A stretch of 8,432 nt of DNA from an uncultured Collinsella sp. GTDB lineage: Bacteria; Actinomycetota; Coriobacteriia; Coriobacteriales; Coriobacteriaceae. The DNA lies in contig CABSNL010000074.1 of assembly GCA_902479095.1 (NCBI GenBank), positions 1 to 8,432 on the forward strand, given 5' to 3'. The translations under genes and the position numbers were made by a program. Below are positions 1 to 6,294 of this stretch, piece by piece (position 1 is the stretch's first letter; the number at the start of each line of letters is the position of its first letter). The notes below the pieces were generated by a model, which did no database searches, was not told the DNA's origin, and was given only the letters and a program-made list of their open reading frames with translations.

Positions 1-49
1 ATCTACACTTCTAGCTTCGTCGGCAGCGTCAGATGTGTATAAGAGACAG
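1..49 (+). other. Illumina Nextera i5 adapter left on the contig end (not genomic)
   Basis: The first 49 bases are synthetic. Positions 1-8 match the end of the P5 flow-cell sequence. Positions 9-16 read TTCTAGCT, which matches the Nextera index I recall as S515. Positions 17-30 are the read 1 adapter arm, and 31-49 are the 19-base Tn5 mosaic end, AGATGTGTATAAGAGACAG. Translated, this stretch gives the familiar contaminant peptides MCIRDS on the plus strand and LSLIHI on the minus strand. Real sequence begins at 50. Anything that reads across 49/50, including the apparent C-terminus of selA, is artificial. Confidence 0.98.
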
Positions 50-535
50 CACCGCGGCGGCATTGTTGTTGACCACGAGCGCGTCCTCGGCACCGGTGAG
101 TGAGCGGATCAGCTGCGCGGCGTGCTCCTTGCGCGACCCGCGCGAACAGGTGTCGACGCTGTACTCGAGCGTGCTATACCCGCGCGCGACCTCGGCCACG
201 GCTTTGGCAGCTGATTCCGCGAGCGGGGCGCGACCCAAGTTGGTATGGATAACCACACCCGTGGCGTTGACGGCGGGACGCAGGCTCGGCAGCGCGGAGC
301 GATGCGCACGCCACTCGATGGCCGAGGCCAGCTCGCGCTTGGAACGCGGGGCGGCGCCGGCACGAATCGCGGCGCGCTCCTCATCGAGCTCGGCCGTGAC
401 GGCGGCATGCACCACCGCGTCGCAGGTCTCCCCCGCCGCCTTCACAACCGGCCACTCTGCGAGCAGCTCGTTGACGGAAGGAATGGCGCGCAGGCGGGCG
501 CGTACCTCATCGGACATGTTCTGGCTATCGCTCAT
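50..535 (-). CDS. selA: SelA, L-seryl-tRNA(Sec) selenium transferase, N-terminal 162 residues only
   Basis: SelA is the PLP-dependent enzyme that converts seryl-tRNA(Sec) to selenocysteinyl-tRNA(Sec) with selenophosphate, in the cytoplasm. The visible part covers the N-terminal domain (about residues 1-80) and the start of the fold-type I PLP domain. Typical SelA segments are RPAVNATGVVIHTNLGRAPL (residues 86-105), TLEY (122-125) and the NNNAAAV block (156-162), which match E. coli SelA as I recall it. E. coli SelA is 463 residues, so about a third is present and the PLP lysine lies outside. The ATG at 535 has GAAAGG six bases upstream (542-547); the next in-frame ATG at 517 has no comparable site. 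The gene starts 52 nt after the molybdoenzyme stop, so the two may be cotranscribed. The truncation is a contig end, not a pseudogene: codon 162 finishes exactly at the adapter boundary, and the six further codons to the apparent stop are adapter. Confidence 0.95.
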
Positions 536-587
536 GTGCGGCCTTTCAAAAGAAACGTGGATCAGTCGAATACATCAGCTGAGTCAA

Positions 588-2705
588 TTACTCGTCATTA
601 TCCCCGCGCGCGACAATCTTTTCCACGCGAACGGCGTTTTCCTGGGTGAGCGCGGCGCCCGTCAACGGGTCCCAACGCAACGGCGTATGGTCGAGCGGGC
701 CCACGCCCAAGGCTTGAGCGCCACCGGCATCGGCGCCAAACGAACGCCCGCCGGGAGCGGCCGAGGTGAAGATGCACGCCGGATGCAGATACGGCGTCGT
801 CTCCACGCGCACGCGGTCGCGGCCCATATCGCTCACGAGTTCGACGACCTCGCCGTCGGCGATGCCCATGTGCGCAGCAGCATCGGCATTCATCTGCACG
901 GCATCCAGGTCCGATCCAGCCTCGGCGGCACCTTGGGCCGCGAGCCTGCGCGAGGTATGCGACTCAAAGGGACGGTTGCCGCTAATGAGGCGGAACATTC
1001 CCGGGCCGGGCTCCACCATGGGAGCGATCCAGTTGGGTACACGACCCAGGCCGGCTCGTTCCCATACGTCGCTTGCCAGCGCAATTTTGCCGCCATCCAG
1101 GGGAATCGCCGGCTCACCCGTGCGCGACGGCAGCGCCACGCCCGTATCGGCCCAACCGCGCTCCTTGAGCTCGTCCAGATCAATCCCAAACGACGCCACC
1201 TGGGCAGCCGCCAGGTCGTCGGACGTAAAGTCGAAGCACTCGCCCACGCCACACGCCTGCGCCAGACCGGCAAAAATCTCCCGACCGGGACGTGTGTCGT
1301 CATGCTGCACAGGCAGCACGGCGTTGCGGTAGAACACGCGCGCATCGTTGGCGCCTGTCACCGTTCCCACGCCGCGGTCAGCCTCCAGAAACGTCACGTC
1401 GGGCAGCACGAAATCAGAAGCACGCGCCGTCTCGGACCAGCGAATATCAATCGTCACGAGCAAGTCGAGCTGCTGCAAAATACCCAACCAAGCCTGTGCA
1501 TTGCCATAGCCCGCACCGGGGTTACTGGCATAGACGATGAGCCCACGCAAATCGCCGGCAAGAATCGACTGACCGATAGTCGTGCACAGGCCGCGCACCG
1601 GATCTACCAGCGGATAGCGCTCGGACCCCAACTTAGGCCCACACGGCACTGACGGCGTCGCAAAACGCGCAGGGTCCAAGTCACCCAGTACAAGCGGCGT
1701 GGGTGGATTGAGCGCGCCGCCCGCATGCCCGATGCAGCCCAACAGCACATCGACCAAGCAGATAGCGCGCGCGGTCTGGGTGCTATTGGCATACGCGATA
1801 CCGATGCCACCATGAAAGCCCGCATCCACCACAGCGACAGGCGCGGCGGCAGCGAGATCGCGCGCCGTGGCGACAATCTCTGCGGCCGGCACGTCGCACA
1901 TCGACTCGGCCCAATCGGGCGTCCAAGCACGGGTCGCCTGCGCCAACTCGTCAAAGCCTGTGGTGTAGCGGTCCACGAACTCGTGATCGTACAGATCCTC
2001 GGCAATGAGCACATGCGCAATGCCCAGCAGCAAGGCCAGGTCGCAGCCCGGGCGTACGCGCAGCCAGCGATCGGCAAGCGCGGCCGAGCCGCTGCGCCGG
2101 GGGTCAACCACGATGATCTTCGCCCCGCGCCGGCGCGCATCGTTGAGCGCGTCAACGGCCCCCATCGTCGACGAATCGACAATGGAACGCCCCAGGTACA
2201 TGATGCAGTCGGTATGCGCAAGGTCGGAGGCGGGACTATAACCCAGGCTGTGTTCCCAACCGGTAAGTCGGCTTACCTCGCAGGCGCCATCGGCACCGTA
2301 CACGTTGGGCGAACCCAGCGCATGCATAAGGCGATAGGCCCAGTAGCGGTCGAACGAAGGAACGCCGAGCGTCATGCCCAGCGCACGGGGCCCGCACTCG
2401 TCAACAATCCCCAAAAGACGCTCGGCAATCTGAGCAAACGCCTCGTCCCAGGTAATCGCATCAAACCCCGAGCCATCCCGGCGGCGTCGCATGGGGTTCA
2501 CAATGCGGTCACGCTCGTCAAACGGCATTGCCAGGCGATGCCGACCGCGGGCGCAGAGGGCACGCGCCGCGCACGGATGCCCCGGCACCGGCAACTCGGC
2601 CACCACGCGACCATCCTCAACATGAGCCGCAAAGGCGCAATCGGCATAGCATCCCCCGCATGTGGTCACCACGGCACGACCGTCACGCTCCACAGCAGAT
2701 GCCAT
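588..2705 (-). CDS. Molybdopterin-guanine dinucleotide oxidoreductase (FdhF/PhsA-like, Cys-type), 705 aa
   Basis: This is a catalytic subunit of the DMSO reductase/formate dehydrogenase superfamily. An N-terminal [4Fe-4S] site is formed by C16, C19, C23 and C51 (CARG). Molybdopterin domains follow, with the typical GSPN (131-134), DPRRSGSA (201-208) and SNPGAGYGNA (394-403). The C-terminal cofactor-binding domain covers about 570-700 (SGNRPFESHTSRRL, GIADGEVVELVSDMG, NAVRVEKI). The probable Mo ligand is C142 in GADGACEVSR, which aligns with Sec140 of E. coli FdhF; the next residue is Glu143, where formate dehydrogenases have His. Length is like FdhF (715). There is no twin-arginine signal, so it is probably cytoplasmic. 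The ATG at 2705 is preceded by AAAGGGG (2714-2720); a longer TTG-started frame begins inside the upstream terminator and is unlikely. The neighbours are focA upstream, beyond a terminator, and selA downstream. No dedicated ferredoxin or membrane-anchor subunit sits beside it. The family is certain; the substrate is open (formate, or a thiosulfate/polysulfide-type reaction). CARG at the fourth cysteine and Cys ligation lean towards the PhsA/PsrA side. Confidence 0.88.
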   Translation of the reverse strand: MASAVERDGRAVVTTCGGCYADCAFAAHVEDGRVVAELPVPGHPCAARALCARGRHRLAMPFDERDRIVNPMRRRRDGSGFDAITWDEAFAQIAERLLGIVDECGPRALGMTLGVPSFDRYWAYRLMHALGSPNVYGADGACEVSRLTGWEHSLGYSPASDLAHTDCIMYLGRSIVDSSTMGAVDALNDARRRGAKIIVVDPRRSGSAALADRWLRVRPGCDLALLLGIAHVLIAEDLYDHEFVDRYTTGFDELAQATRAWTPDWAESMCDVPAAEIVATARDLAAAAPVAVVDAGFHGGIGIAYANSTQTARAICLVDVLLGCIGHAGGALNPPTPLVLGDLDPARFATPSVPCGPKLGSERYPLVDPVRGLCTTIGQSILAGDLRGLIVYASNPGAGYGNAQAWLGILQQLDLLVTIDIRWSETARASDFVLPDVTFLEADRGVGTVTGANDARVFYRNAVLPVQHDDTRPGREIFAGLAQACGVGECFDFTSDDLAAAQVASFGIDLDELKERGWADTGVALPSRTGEPAIPLDGGKIALASDVWERAGLGRVPNWIAPMVEPGPGMFRLISGNRPFESHTSRRLAAQGAAEAGSDLDAVQMNADAAAHMGIADGEVVELVSDMGRDRVRVETTPYLHPACIFTSAAPGGRSFGADAGGAQALGVGPLDHTPLRWDPLTGAALTQENAVRVEKIVARGDNDE

Positions 2706-2713
2706 CTCGATTA

Positions 2714-2720
2714 CCCCTTT
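2714..2720 (-). promoter_or_regulatory. Shine-Dalgarno that fixes the molybdoenzyme start
   Basis: AAAGGGG lies eight bases before the ATG at 2705. It sits inside the longer frame that could begin with TTG at 2771, which shows that the extra 22 hydrophobic residues are probably untranslated leader and not a signal peptide. Confidence 0.75.
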
Positions 2721-2769
2721 CACAAGCCAAACACAACAGGCCAACAGCCCGGCAACGAGCCCCAGACCC

Positions 2770-2805
2770 AAAAAGCCTCCCGCACGGCAACGCCCCGCGG
2801 GAGGC
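2770..2805 (-). terminator. Rho-independent terminator after focA
   Basis: Perfect 9-bp arms GCCTCCCGC (2775-2783) and GCGGGAGGC (2797-2805) enclose a 13-nt loop. Read on the minus strand, the stem is followed at once by five T (2774-2770). It begins 22 nt past the focA stop codon. It most likely ends the hydrogenase-focA transcript. The molybdoenzyme start is only 64 nt further on, so that gene needs its own promoter or partial read-through. I see no convincing -35/-10 pair in the 64 nt. Confidence 0.85.
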
Positions 2806-2827
2806 CCAACGTCAAACAGACGGTACC

Positions 2828-3667
2828 TTACGCCTCGGACTTCTTGGCGTAGATAAACCAGTAGCCGAGCGCGACCAGAACCGCGCCGCCCACGATATTG
2901 CCCAGCGTGGCGGCGGACAGGTTAAACGCAATGCCCGCGGCGTTGAGCGCATCGGCGCCGGCAACCTTGGCACCATAGCCGCACGCGTGCATCACGGCAC
3001 CCATGGGCAAAAAGTACATGTTGGCGACGCAGTGCTCAAAACCGCAGGCCACAAAGGCGGCGATGGGCAGCAGAATGCCCACAACCTTATCGACCACGGT
3101 CTTGCCGGCGGTACCGATCCACACGGCCAGGCACACAAAGATGTTGCACAGGATGCCGCGGAAGAAGATCGTCACCCAATCGATCGTCACCTTGCCGGCG
3201 GCGACGCTCACCATGGAATTGGCGACCGCCTCGCCGTTGAGCTTGTAAATGCCGGCCATGTACACCAAAAAGACGATGAACAGGGCACCGACAAAGTTAC
3301 CGACCCATACGACGACCCAAGCCTTGAGCATCTGGACCAGGGTGATCTTTTTGCTCTTGAGCGCGCAGACCATAAGCGAATTGCCGGTAAACAGCTCGGC
3401 GCCGCACACCAGCACCAGCACCAGGCCCAGGCAAAAGCACAGGCCGCCCACGACGCGCTGGGCACCCCAGCCCAGCGTGCTGTCGCTCAAAAACACCGTA
3501 AAGAACAGGCCGCCAAAGGCGATAAACGCGCCGGCGAACATTGCCAAAACAAAGGCCTTAGCGACCGGCAGGTTAGCCTTGGTCACACCGGCGGCCTCGG
3601 TCTTGGCCTCGATCGCGGCGGGCGCCAGGCAGTCGGGAGCGGGATATTCTGCCTTGGAATCTGCCAT
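2828..3667 (-). CDS. focA: FocA/FocB-type formate channel (FNT family), 279 aa
   Basis: This is a pentameric inner-membrane channel of the formate/nitrite transporter family that exports or imports formate. The protein is strongly hydrophobic with about six membrane segments. It shows the FNT signatures: ELFTGNSLMV (91-100, with Thr94 at the gating-loop position), GNFVGALF (123-130), GILCNIFVCLAVW (171-183), and FEHCVANMYFLPMG (210-223), in which His212 corresponds to the pore histidine of E. coli FocA (His209). It closes with LGNIVGGAVLVALGYW. Length agrees with the family (about 280). The ATG at 3667 is preceded by a modest GGAAAGAAG (3676-3684); a TTG at 3700 would add 11 residues but overlaps the ribosome-binding site. 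It lies 39 nt after hycI with no terminator between, and a strong terminator follows it, so it is probably the last gene of the hydrogenase operon. Context favours formate over nitrite as substrate. FocA and FocB cannot be told apart here. Confidence 0.93.
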   Translation of the reverse strand: MADSKAEYPAPDCLAPAAIEAKTEAAGVTKANLPVAKAFVLAMFAGAFIAFGGLFFTVFLSDSTLGWGAQRVVGGLCFCLGLVLVLVCGAELFTGNSLMVCALKSKKITLVQMLKAWVVVWVGNFVGALFIVFLVYMAGIYKLNGEAVANSMVSVAAGKVTIDWVTIFFRGILCNIFVCLAVWIGTAGKTVVDKVVGILLPIAAFVACGFEHCVANMYFLPMGAVMHACGYGAKVAGADALNAAGIAFNLSAATLGNIVGGAVLVALGYWFIYAKKSEA

Positions 3668-3706
3668 GTCAATCACTTCTTTCCTAATCAGCAGGGGCAA
3701 GCGCTG

Positions 3707-4210
3707 CTATAGATCCTGCCCCAAGCGGACAAAGTGGGAAAAGTCGTTGGCGGCCACGGCGTCGTACACAGCGTCGACGGCCTCAAAGACCTCCGGGGAC
3801 ATGGGGTTATAGAACTCCGTATCGCCCGGCTGAATCCCAATGAAGACGATATCATCACACGATTGTTCGATTTCCTCGATCAGAATCGACAAAGGAAGCG
3901 AATGCGTGGTGAACATCGACTTGCGGGCCACGTCACGTTTGTCGAGCAAGCGGATGGCGCCGACGGGCAGCGCCATGTCGGCGGCATCGACCAAAACCAA
4001 ACGCGGCGGACGCTCGCGCTTGACCTCGATGATGTCATCCTCGGGCGTCTGACCGCCATCGATGGTGTACCAGCCGGCAAGAGGCGCGTCCTCCATCTTT
4101 TTGGAGAGCACGGGGCCGGCGGCATCGTCGGCACGCAGCACGCTTCCCGCCGTGAGCACGATACCCGCAAACGGGGCGCCGTTCACACGACCATCCACAA
4201 CGCGACCCAT
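3707..4210 (-). CDS. hycI: HycI, hydrogenase large-subunit maturation endopeptidase, 167 aa
   Basis: HycI removes the C-terminal extension of the HycE-type large subunit once nickel is inserted, acting in the cytoplasm. It aligns along most of its length with E. coli HycI (156 aa) as recalled: DGGQTPEDDI (51-60), LVLVDAADM (71-79), TTHSLPL (101-107), IVFIGIQP (121-128) and FYNPMS. The expected metal ligands are present: D29 (Asp16 in E. coli), D75 (Asp62) and H103 (His90). The glycine-rich loop differs: E. coli GNSMMGDDGAGP reads GSVLRADDAAGP here, so the Asn of the GN pair is Ser23 and the glycines flanking the Asp pair are Ala. The N-terminus is about 13 residues longer than in E. coli. The ATG overlaps the hycH stop by one base (TAATG), with GGAAGG eight bases upstream (4219-4224), so translation is probably coupled. 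Its substrate, HycE, is encoded in the same operon. Confidence 0.92.
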   Translation of the reverse strand: MGRVVDGRVNGAPFAGIVLTAGSVLRADDAAGPVLSKKMEDAPLAGWYTIDGGQTPEDDIIEVKRERPPRLVLVDAADMALPVGAIRLLDKRDVARKSMFTTHSLPLSILIEEIEQSCDDIVFIGIQPGDTEFYNPMSPEVFEAVDAVYDAVAANDFSHFVRLGQDL

Positions 4211-4791
4211 TACTGCAACCTTCCCGTCAGATACACGCCCGACACATCGCGCACGCGCTCAACCAGATCGCGAAACTTCATTAAGAACGCGACCTGCTGG
4301 GCATGCAGGCCAAAGTCGTCATCGAACACCGAGATGCCAGCCTTGGCCGACCCGCGAAAACCGCGCTCATCGAGCAGTGTATCGCAGGCCTCGAGCAGCG
4401 ACGGCACCGCCGCCTTGTCGAGCTGGCACTCGCCAAAGGAACGGATGGCCTCGAACTTGGTCTTGGCCTCCCCCTCCGGCAGCGCATCGACGAGCGAATA
4501 GAACACATCCACCGGCACCGACAGGCGCGGCTCAAAGCAGTCGAGCACGCCGGTGTGGTGGCCCACGGCGAGCGTGTAGTACAGCACGTCGCAGGCCTCC
4601 TGGGGAACGTCTTCCTCGGTCTCCACAAACTTACGCGTGAGCTCGTAGAAGACCACCTGGTCGGGCGCGTGGTCCAGGCAGGGGTCGGCGACGCCCTCGG
4701 CGGCCTCGACGCTTGCGCGCGAGGCGTCGCCAAAGGAGCCGCCGAGCATACCGGGGCCCGCAAAGTAACCAGAGCGGTCCGTGAACTCCAT
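4210..4791 (-). CDS. hycH: HycH/HyfJ family formate hydrogenlyase maturation protein, 193 aa
   Basis: HycH is a small cytoplasmic factor needed to mature the hydrogenase large subunit of formate hydrogenlyase; its biochemical role is poorly defined. The core from about residue 44 resembles E. coli HycH (136 aa) as recalled, notably VVFYELTRKF (46-55), VLYYTLAVGHHTGVLDC (69-85) and VYLTGRLQ at the end. The first 43 residues, which include a Gly-rich stretch (GPGMLGGSFG), have no counterpart in E. coli HycH. The start is nevertheless well supported: ATG follows the small-subunit TAG directly (TAGATG), with GGAGG seven bases upstream (4799-4803). It ends in a TAATG overlap with hycI. The N-terminal part could be a lineage-specific addition. 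Family call is confident; the role of the extension is unknown. Confidence 0.88.
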   Translation of the reverse strand: MEFTDRSGYFAGPGMLGGSFGDASRASVEAAEGVADPCLDHAPDQVVFYELTRKFVETEEDVPQEACDVLYYTLAVGHHTGVLDCFEPRLSVPVDVFYSLVDALPEGEAKTKFEAIRSFGECQLDKAAVPSLLEACDTLLDERGFRGSAKAGISVFDDDFGLHAQQVAFLMKFRDLVERVRDVSGVYLTGRLQ

Positions 4792-5574
4792 CTAGCGACC
4801 TCCGGCCAGCACCAGATCCTGCAGCGCAGAGTAGACCTCAACGCGGCGCGGATCGTCCTGCTTGTCGATGAGCAGCGCCATGGCACCGCGGATATCGCCC
4901 TTGGGTGCGCCCTCGAGCGTATCCATAAACTCGTTGGCCAGGTCGCGGCCGTAACGGTAGCCGCTCATGGCGCGAGCCTCGCGCTCAATGGCAACGCGCA
5001 GCTTGTACGGCACGCCGGGATGCAGGATATCGGCCTGCTCGCCGGCGGCCTCCACCGTGGTCTCGGCATGGAGCTTTTGGTCCAGCAGACCGAGCGCCAT
5101 GGCAAAGCCGTAGACGGTCTGCGCAGGGCTGGGCGGGCAGCCGGGAATGTAGACGTCGACCGGCAGAATCTTGTCCGTGCCGCCCCAGACGCAGTAGTTG
5201 TCGTAGAAGATACCGCCGGTGCAGCCGCACGCGCCATAGGACACCACGATCTTGGGATCGGGTGCGGCCTCAAAGGCACGCAGGGCCGGCATGCGCATGG
5301 CACGCGTCACGGCGCCGGTGTACAGCAGCACGTCGGCGTGACGGGGCGAGGGCACGACCTTGATGCCAAAGCGCTCGACGTCAAAGACGGGCGTGATGGA
5401 ACCGAAGATCTCGATCTCGCAGCCGTTGCAGCCGCCACAGTCAACGCGGTAGACGTACACCGAGCGCTTGATCTTCTTAAGAAGGGTCGCCTTGGCCTTC
5501 TCGATGCTCTCGTCGAGCTCGATCTTGGTCGGGCGGTACTGAAGCCGCTCGGGCAAAAGCGTGGGTTCGGCCAT
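4792..5574 (-). CDS. hycG: Group 4 [NiFe] hydrogenase small subunit (HycG/HyfI, NuoB-like), 260 aa
   Basis: This is the electron-transfer small subunit that pairs with the large subunit at the inner face of the membrane and carries the proximal [4Fe-4S] cluster. It closely matches E. coli HycG as recalled, including VYRVDCGGCNGCEIEIFG (41-58), FGIKVVPSPRHAD (69-81), TGAVTRAMR (86-94) and VWGGTDKILPVDVYIPGCPP (129-148). Cluster cysteines by NuoB analogy are C49, C52, C116 and C146. Length (260, against about 255) is normal. Like other group 4 small subunits it has neither a Tat signal nor the extra cluster domain of uptake hydrogenases. The ATG lies two bases after the ferredoxin-subunit stop (TAACCATG), with AGGAGG seven bases upstream (5582-5587). 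The stop abuts the hycH ATG. Confidence 0.96.
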   Translation of the reverse strand: MAEPTLLPERLQYRPTKIELDESIEKAKATLLKKIKRSVYVYRVDCGGCNGCEIEIFGSITPVFDVERFGIKVVPSPRHADVLLYTGAVTRAMRMPALRAFEAAPDPKIVVSYGACGCTGGIFYDNYCVWGGTDKILPVDVYIPGCPPSPAQTVYGFAMALGLLDQKLHAETTVEAAGEQADILHPGVPYKLRVAIEREARAMSGYRYGRDLANEFMDTLEGAPKGDIRGAMALLIDKQDDPRRVEVYSALQDLVLAGGR

Positions 5575-5576
5575 GG

Positions 5577-6293
5577 TTACTCCTCCTTCGTTTCAAAATC
5601 CATGATGATGCCCTCGACCGGCGCCGGACCGGCGGGAATCTCGGGCGCATCGGGGTTGAGCTCGCGGTCGATATACTCCGGGTTCACGCCGTGGCCGCCC
5701 AGATACTCCATGCCGGGGCCCTGGGGCTCACCGGACGCAAGCGTCTCGTTTGCAGCCATGCCGGCAGCGTTGCCGGTCTTTACGGCCGAGGCGGCGCGCA
5801 GGGCGTCGAGCTCACGCTTGCACTCCTGGCACATACCGACGGTACGGGCGGCCTGCTCGGCCTCCATGCCGCCGGCCTTTTGCAGCAGGCGCTTGGCGTA
5901 GTCGATCTCCTTATGCGGGGCAAACGGCTTGCCGCAACGCGAGCAGTGCTCGAGCGTGTAGACGCTCTTGCTAGTGAGGTCGTCCTTGCTCATGACGGCC
6001 AGCTCAAACTCCTCGGTGAGCTTGATGGCCTCCATGGGGCAGGCTTCCTCGCAGCGGCCGCAAAAGATGCAGCGGCCGTAGTCGATCGACCAGGTGATGG
6101 TGTCGGCCGCAAGGTCGGTGTCCATGCGAATGGCATCGGCCGGGCAAGCCACGCCGCAGGCTCCGCAGGCGATGCAGAGCTCGGCATTGTGCTCGGGCTT
6201 GCCGCGCATGTCCTTGTTGGTGGGGAACGGCGCAAACGGGTACTTGACCGTCGCGTCGCCGGCCTTGGCGTTGACCTTCCAAAGCTTCAGCAT
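5577..6293 (-). CDS. hycF: Hydrogenase 4Fe-4S subunit (HycF/HyfH, NuoI-like), 238 aa
   Basis: This iron-sulfur subunit relays electrons towards the small subunit. Two classic [4Fe-4S] motifs are visible: C40-x2-C43-x2-C46-x3-C50-P and C75-x2-C78-x2-C81-x3-C85-P. Two CxxC pairs follow (C117/C120 and C155/C158), matching CRVC and CPEC in E. coli HycF and probably forming a further metal site. RGKPEHN (30-36), CIFCGRCEEACP and KEIDYAKRLL (128-137) also match HycF. The protein runs about 60 residues beyond E. coli HycF (180 aa), with a Pro/Gly/acidic tail of unknown role. I chose the ATG at 6293, one base after the large-subunit TAA (TAATATG), because AGGAGG (6303-6308) is nine bases upstream and the N-terminus then matches HycF. 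An in-frame ATG at 6416 would add 41 low-complexity residues inside the previous gene. Confidence 0.95.
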   Translation of the reverse strand: MLKLWKVNAKAGDATVKYPFAPFPTNKDMRGKPEHNAELCIACGACGVACPADAIRMDTDLAADTITWSIDYGRCIFCGRCEEACPMEAIKLTEEFELAVMSKDDLTSKSVYTLEHCSRCGKPFAPHKEIDYAKRLLQKAGGMEAEQAARTVGMCQECKRELDALRAASAVKTGNAAGMAANETLASGEPQGPGMEYLGGHGVNPEYIDRELNPDAPEIPAGPAPVEGIIMDFETKEE

Positions 6294-6294
6294 A

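Noticed and set aside
559..587. Possible promoter before selA (TTGACT at 582-587, minus strand)
   Set aside because: The -35 match is good, but at 17-nt spacing the -10 reads TGATCC, which is poor. Read-through from the molybdoenzyme gene is equally likely.
33..1652. 539-codon plus-strand open frame starting MCIRDS
   Set aside because: Its start is in the Nextera mosaic end, and the rest is antisense to selA and the molybdoenzyme with no recognisable domain. It results from high GC.
2280..2282. Selenocysteine at the molybdoenzyme active site
   Set aside because: The active-site position is an ordinary cysteine codon (Cys142), and the reading frame has no internal TGA, so it is not a selenoprotein.
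2706..2771. Hydrophobic 22-residue N-terminal extension of the molybdoenzyme that looks like a signal sequence
   Set aside because: It would start with TTG within the terminator T run, and a good Shine-Dalgarno sits inside it just before the ATG at 2705.
3407..3424. Three tandem CACCAG units
   Set aside because: They lie within focA and encode part of a Leu/Val-rich membrane helix, so they are codon-level repetition, not a repeat element.
3690..3708. Small hairpin AGCAG/CTGCT overlapping the hycI stop
   Set aside because: Its arms are only 5 bp with a 9-nt loop and no T run. It is too weak to be called a terminator.
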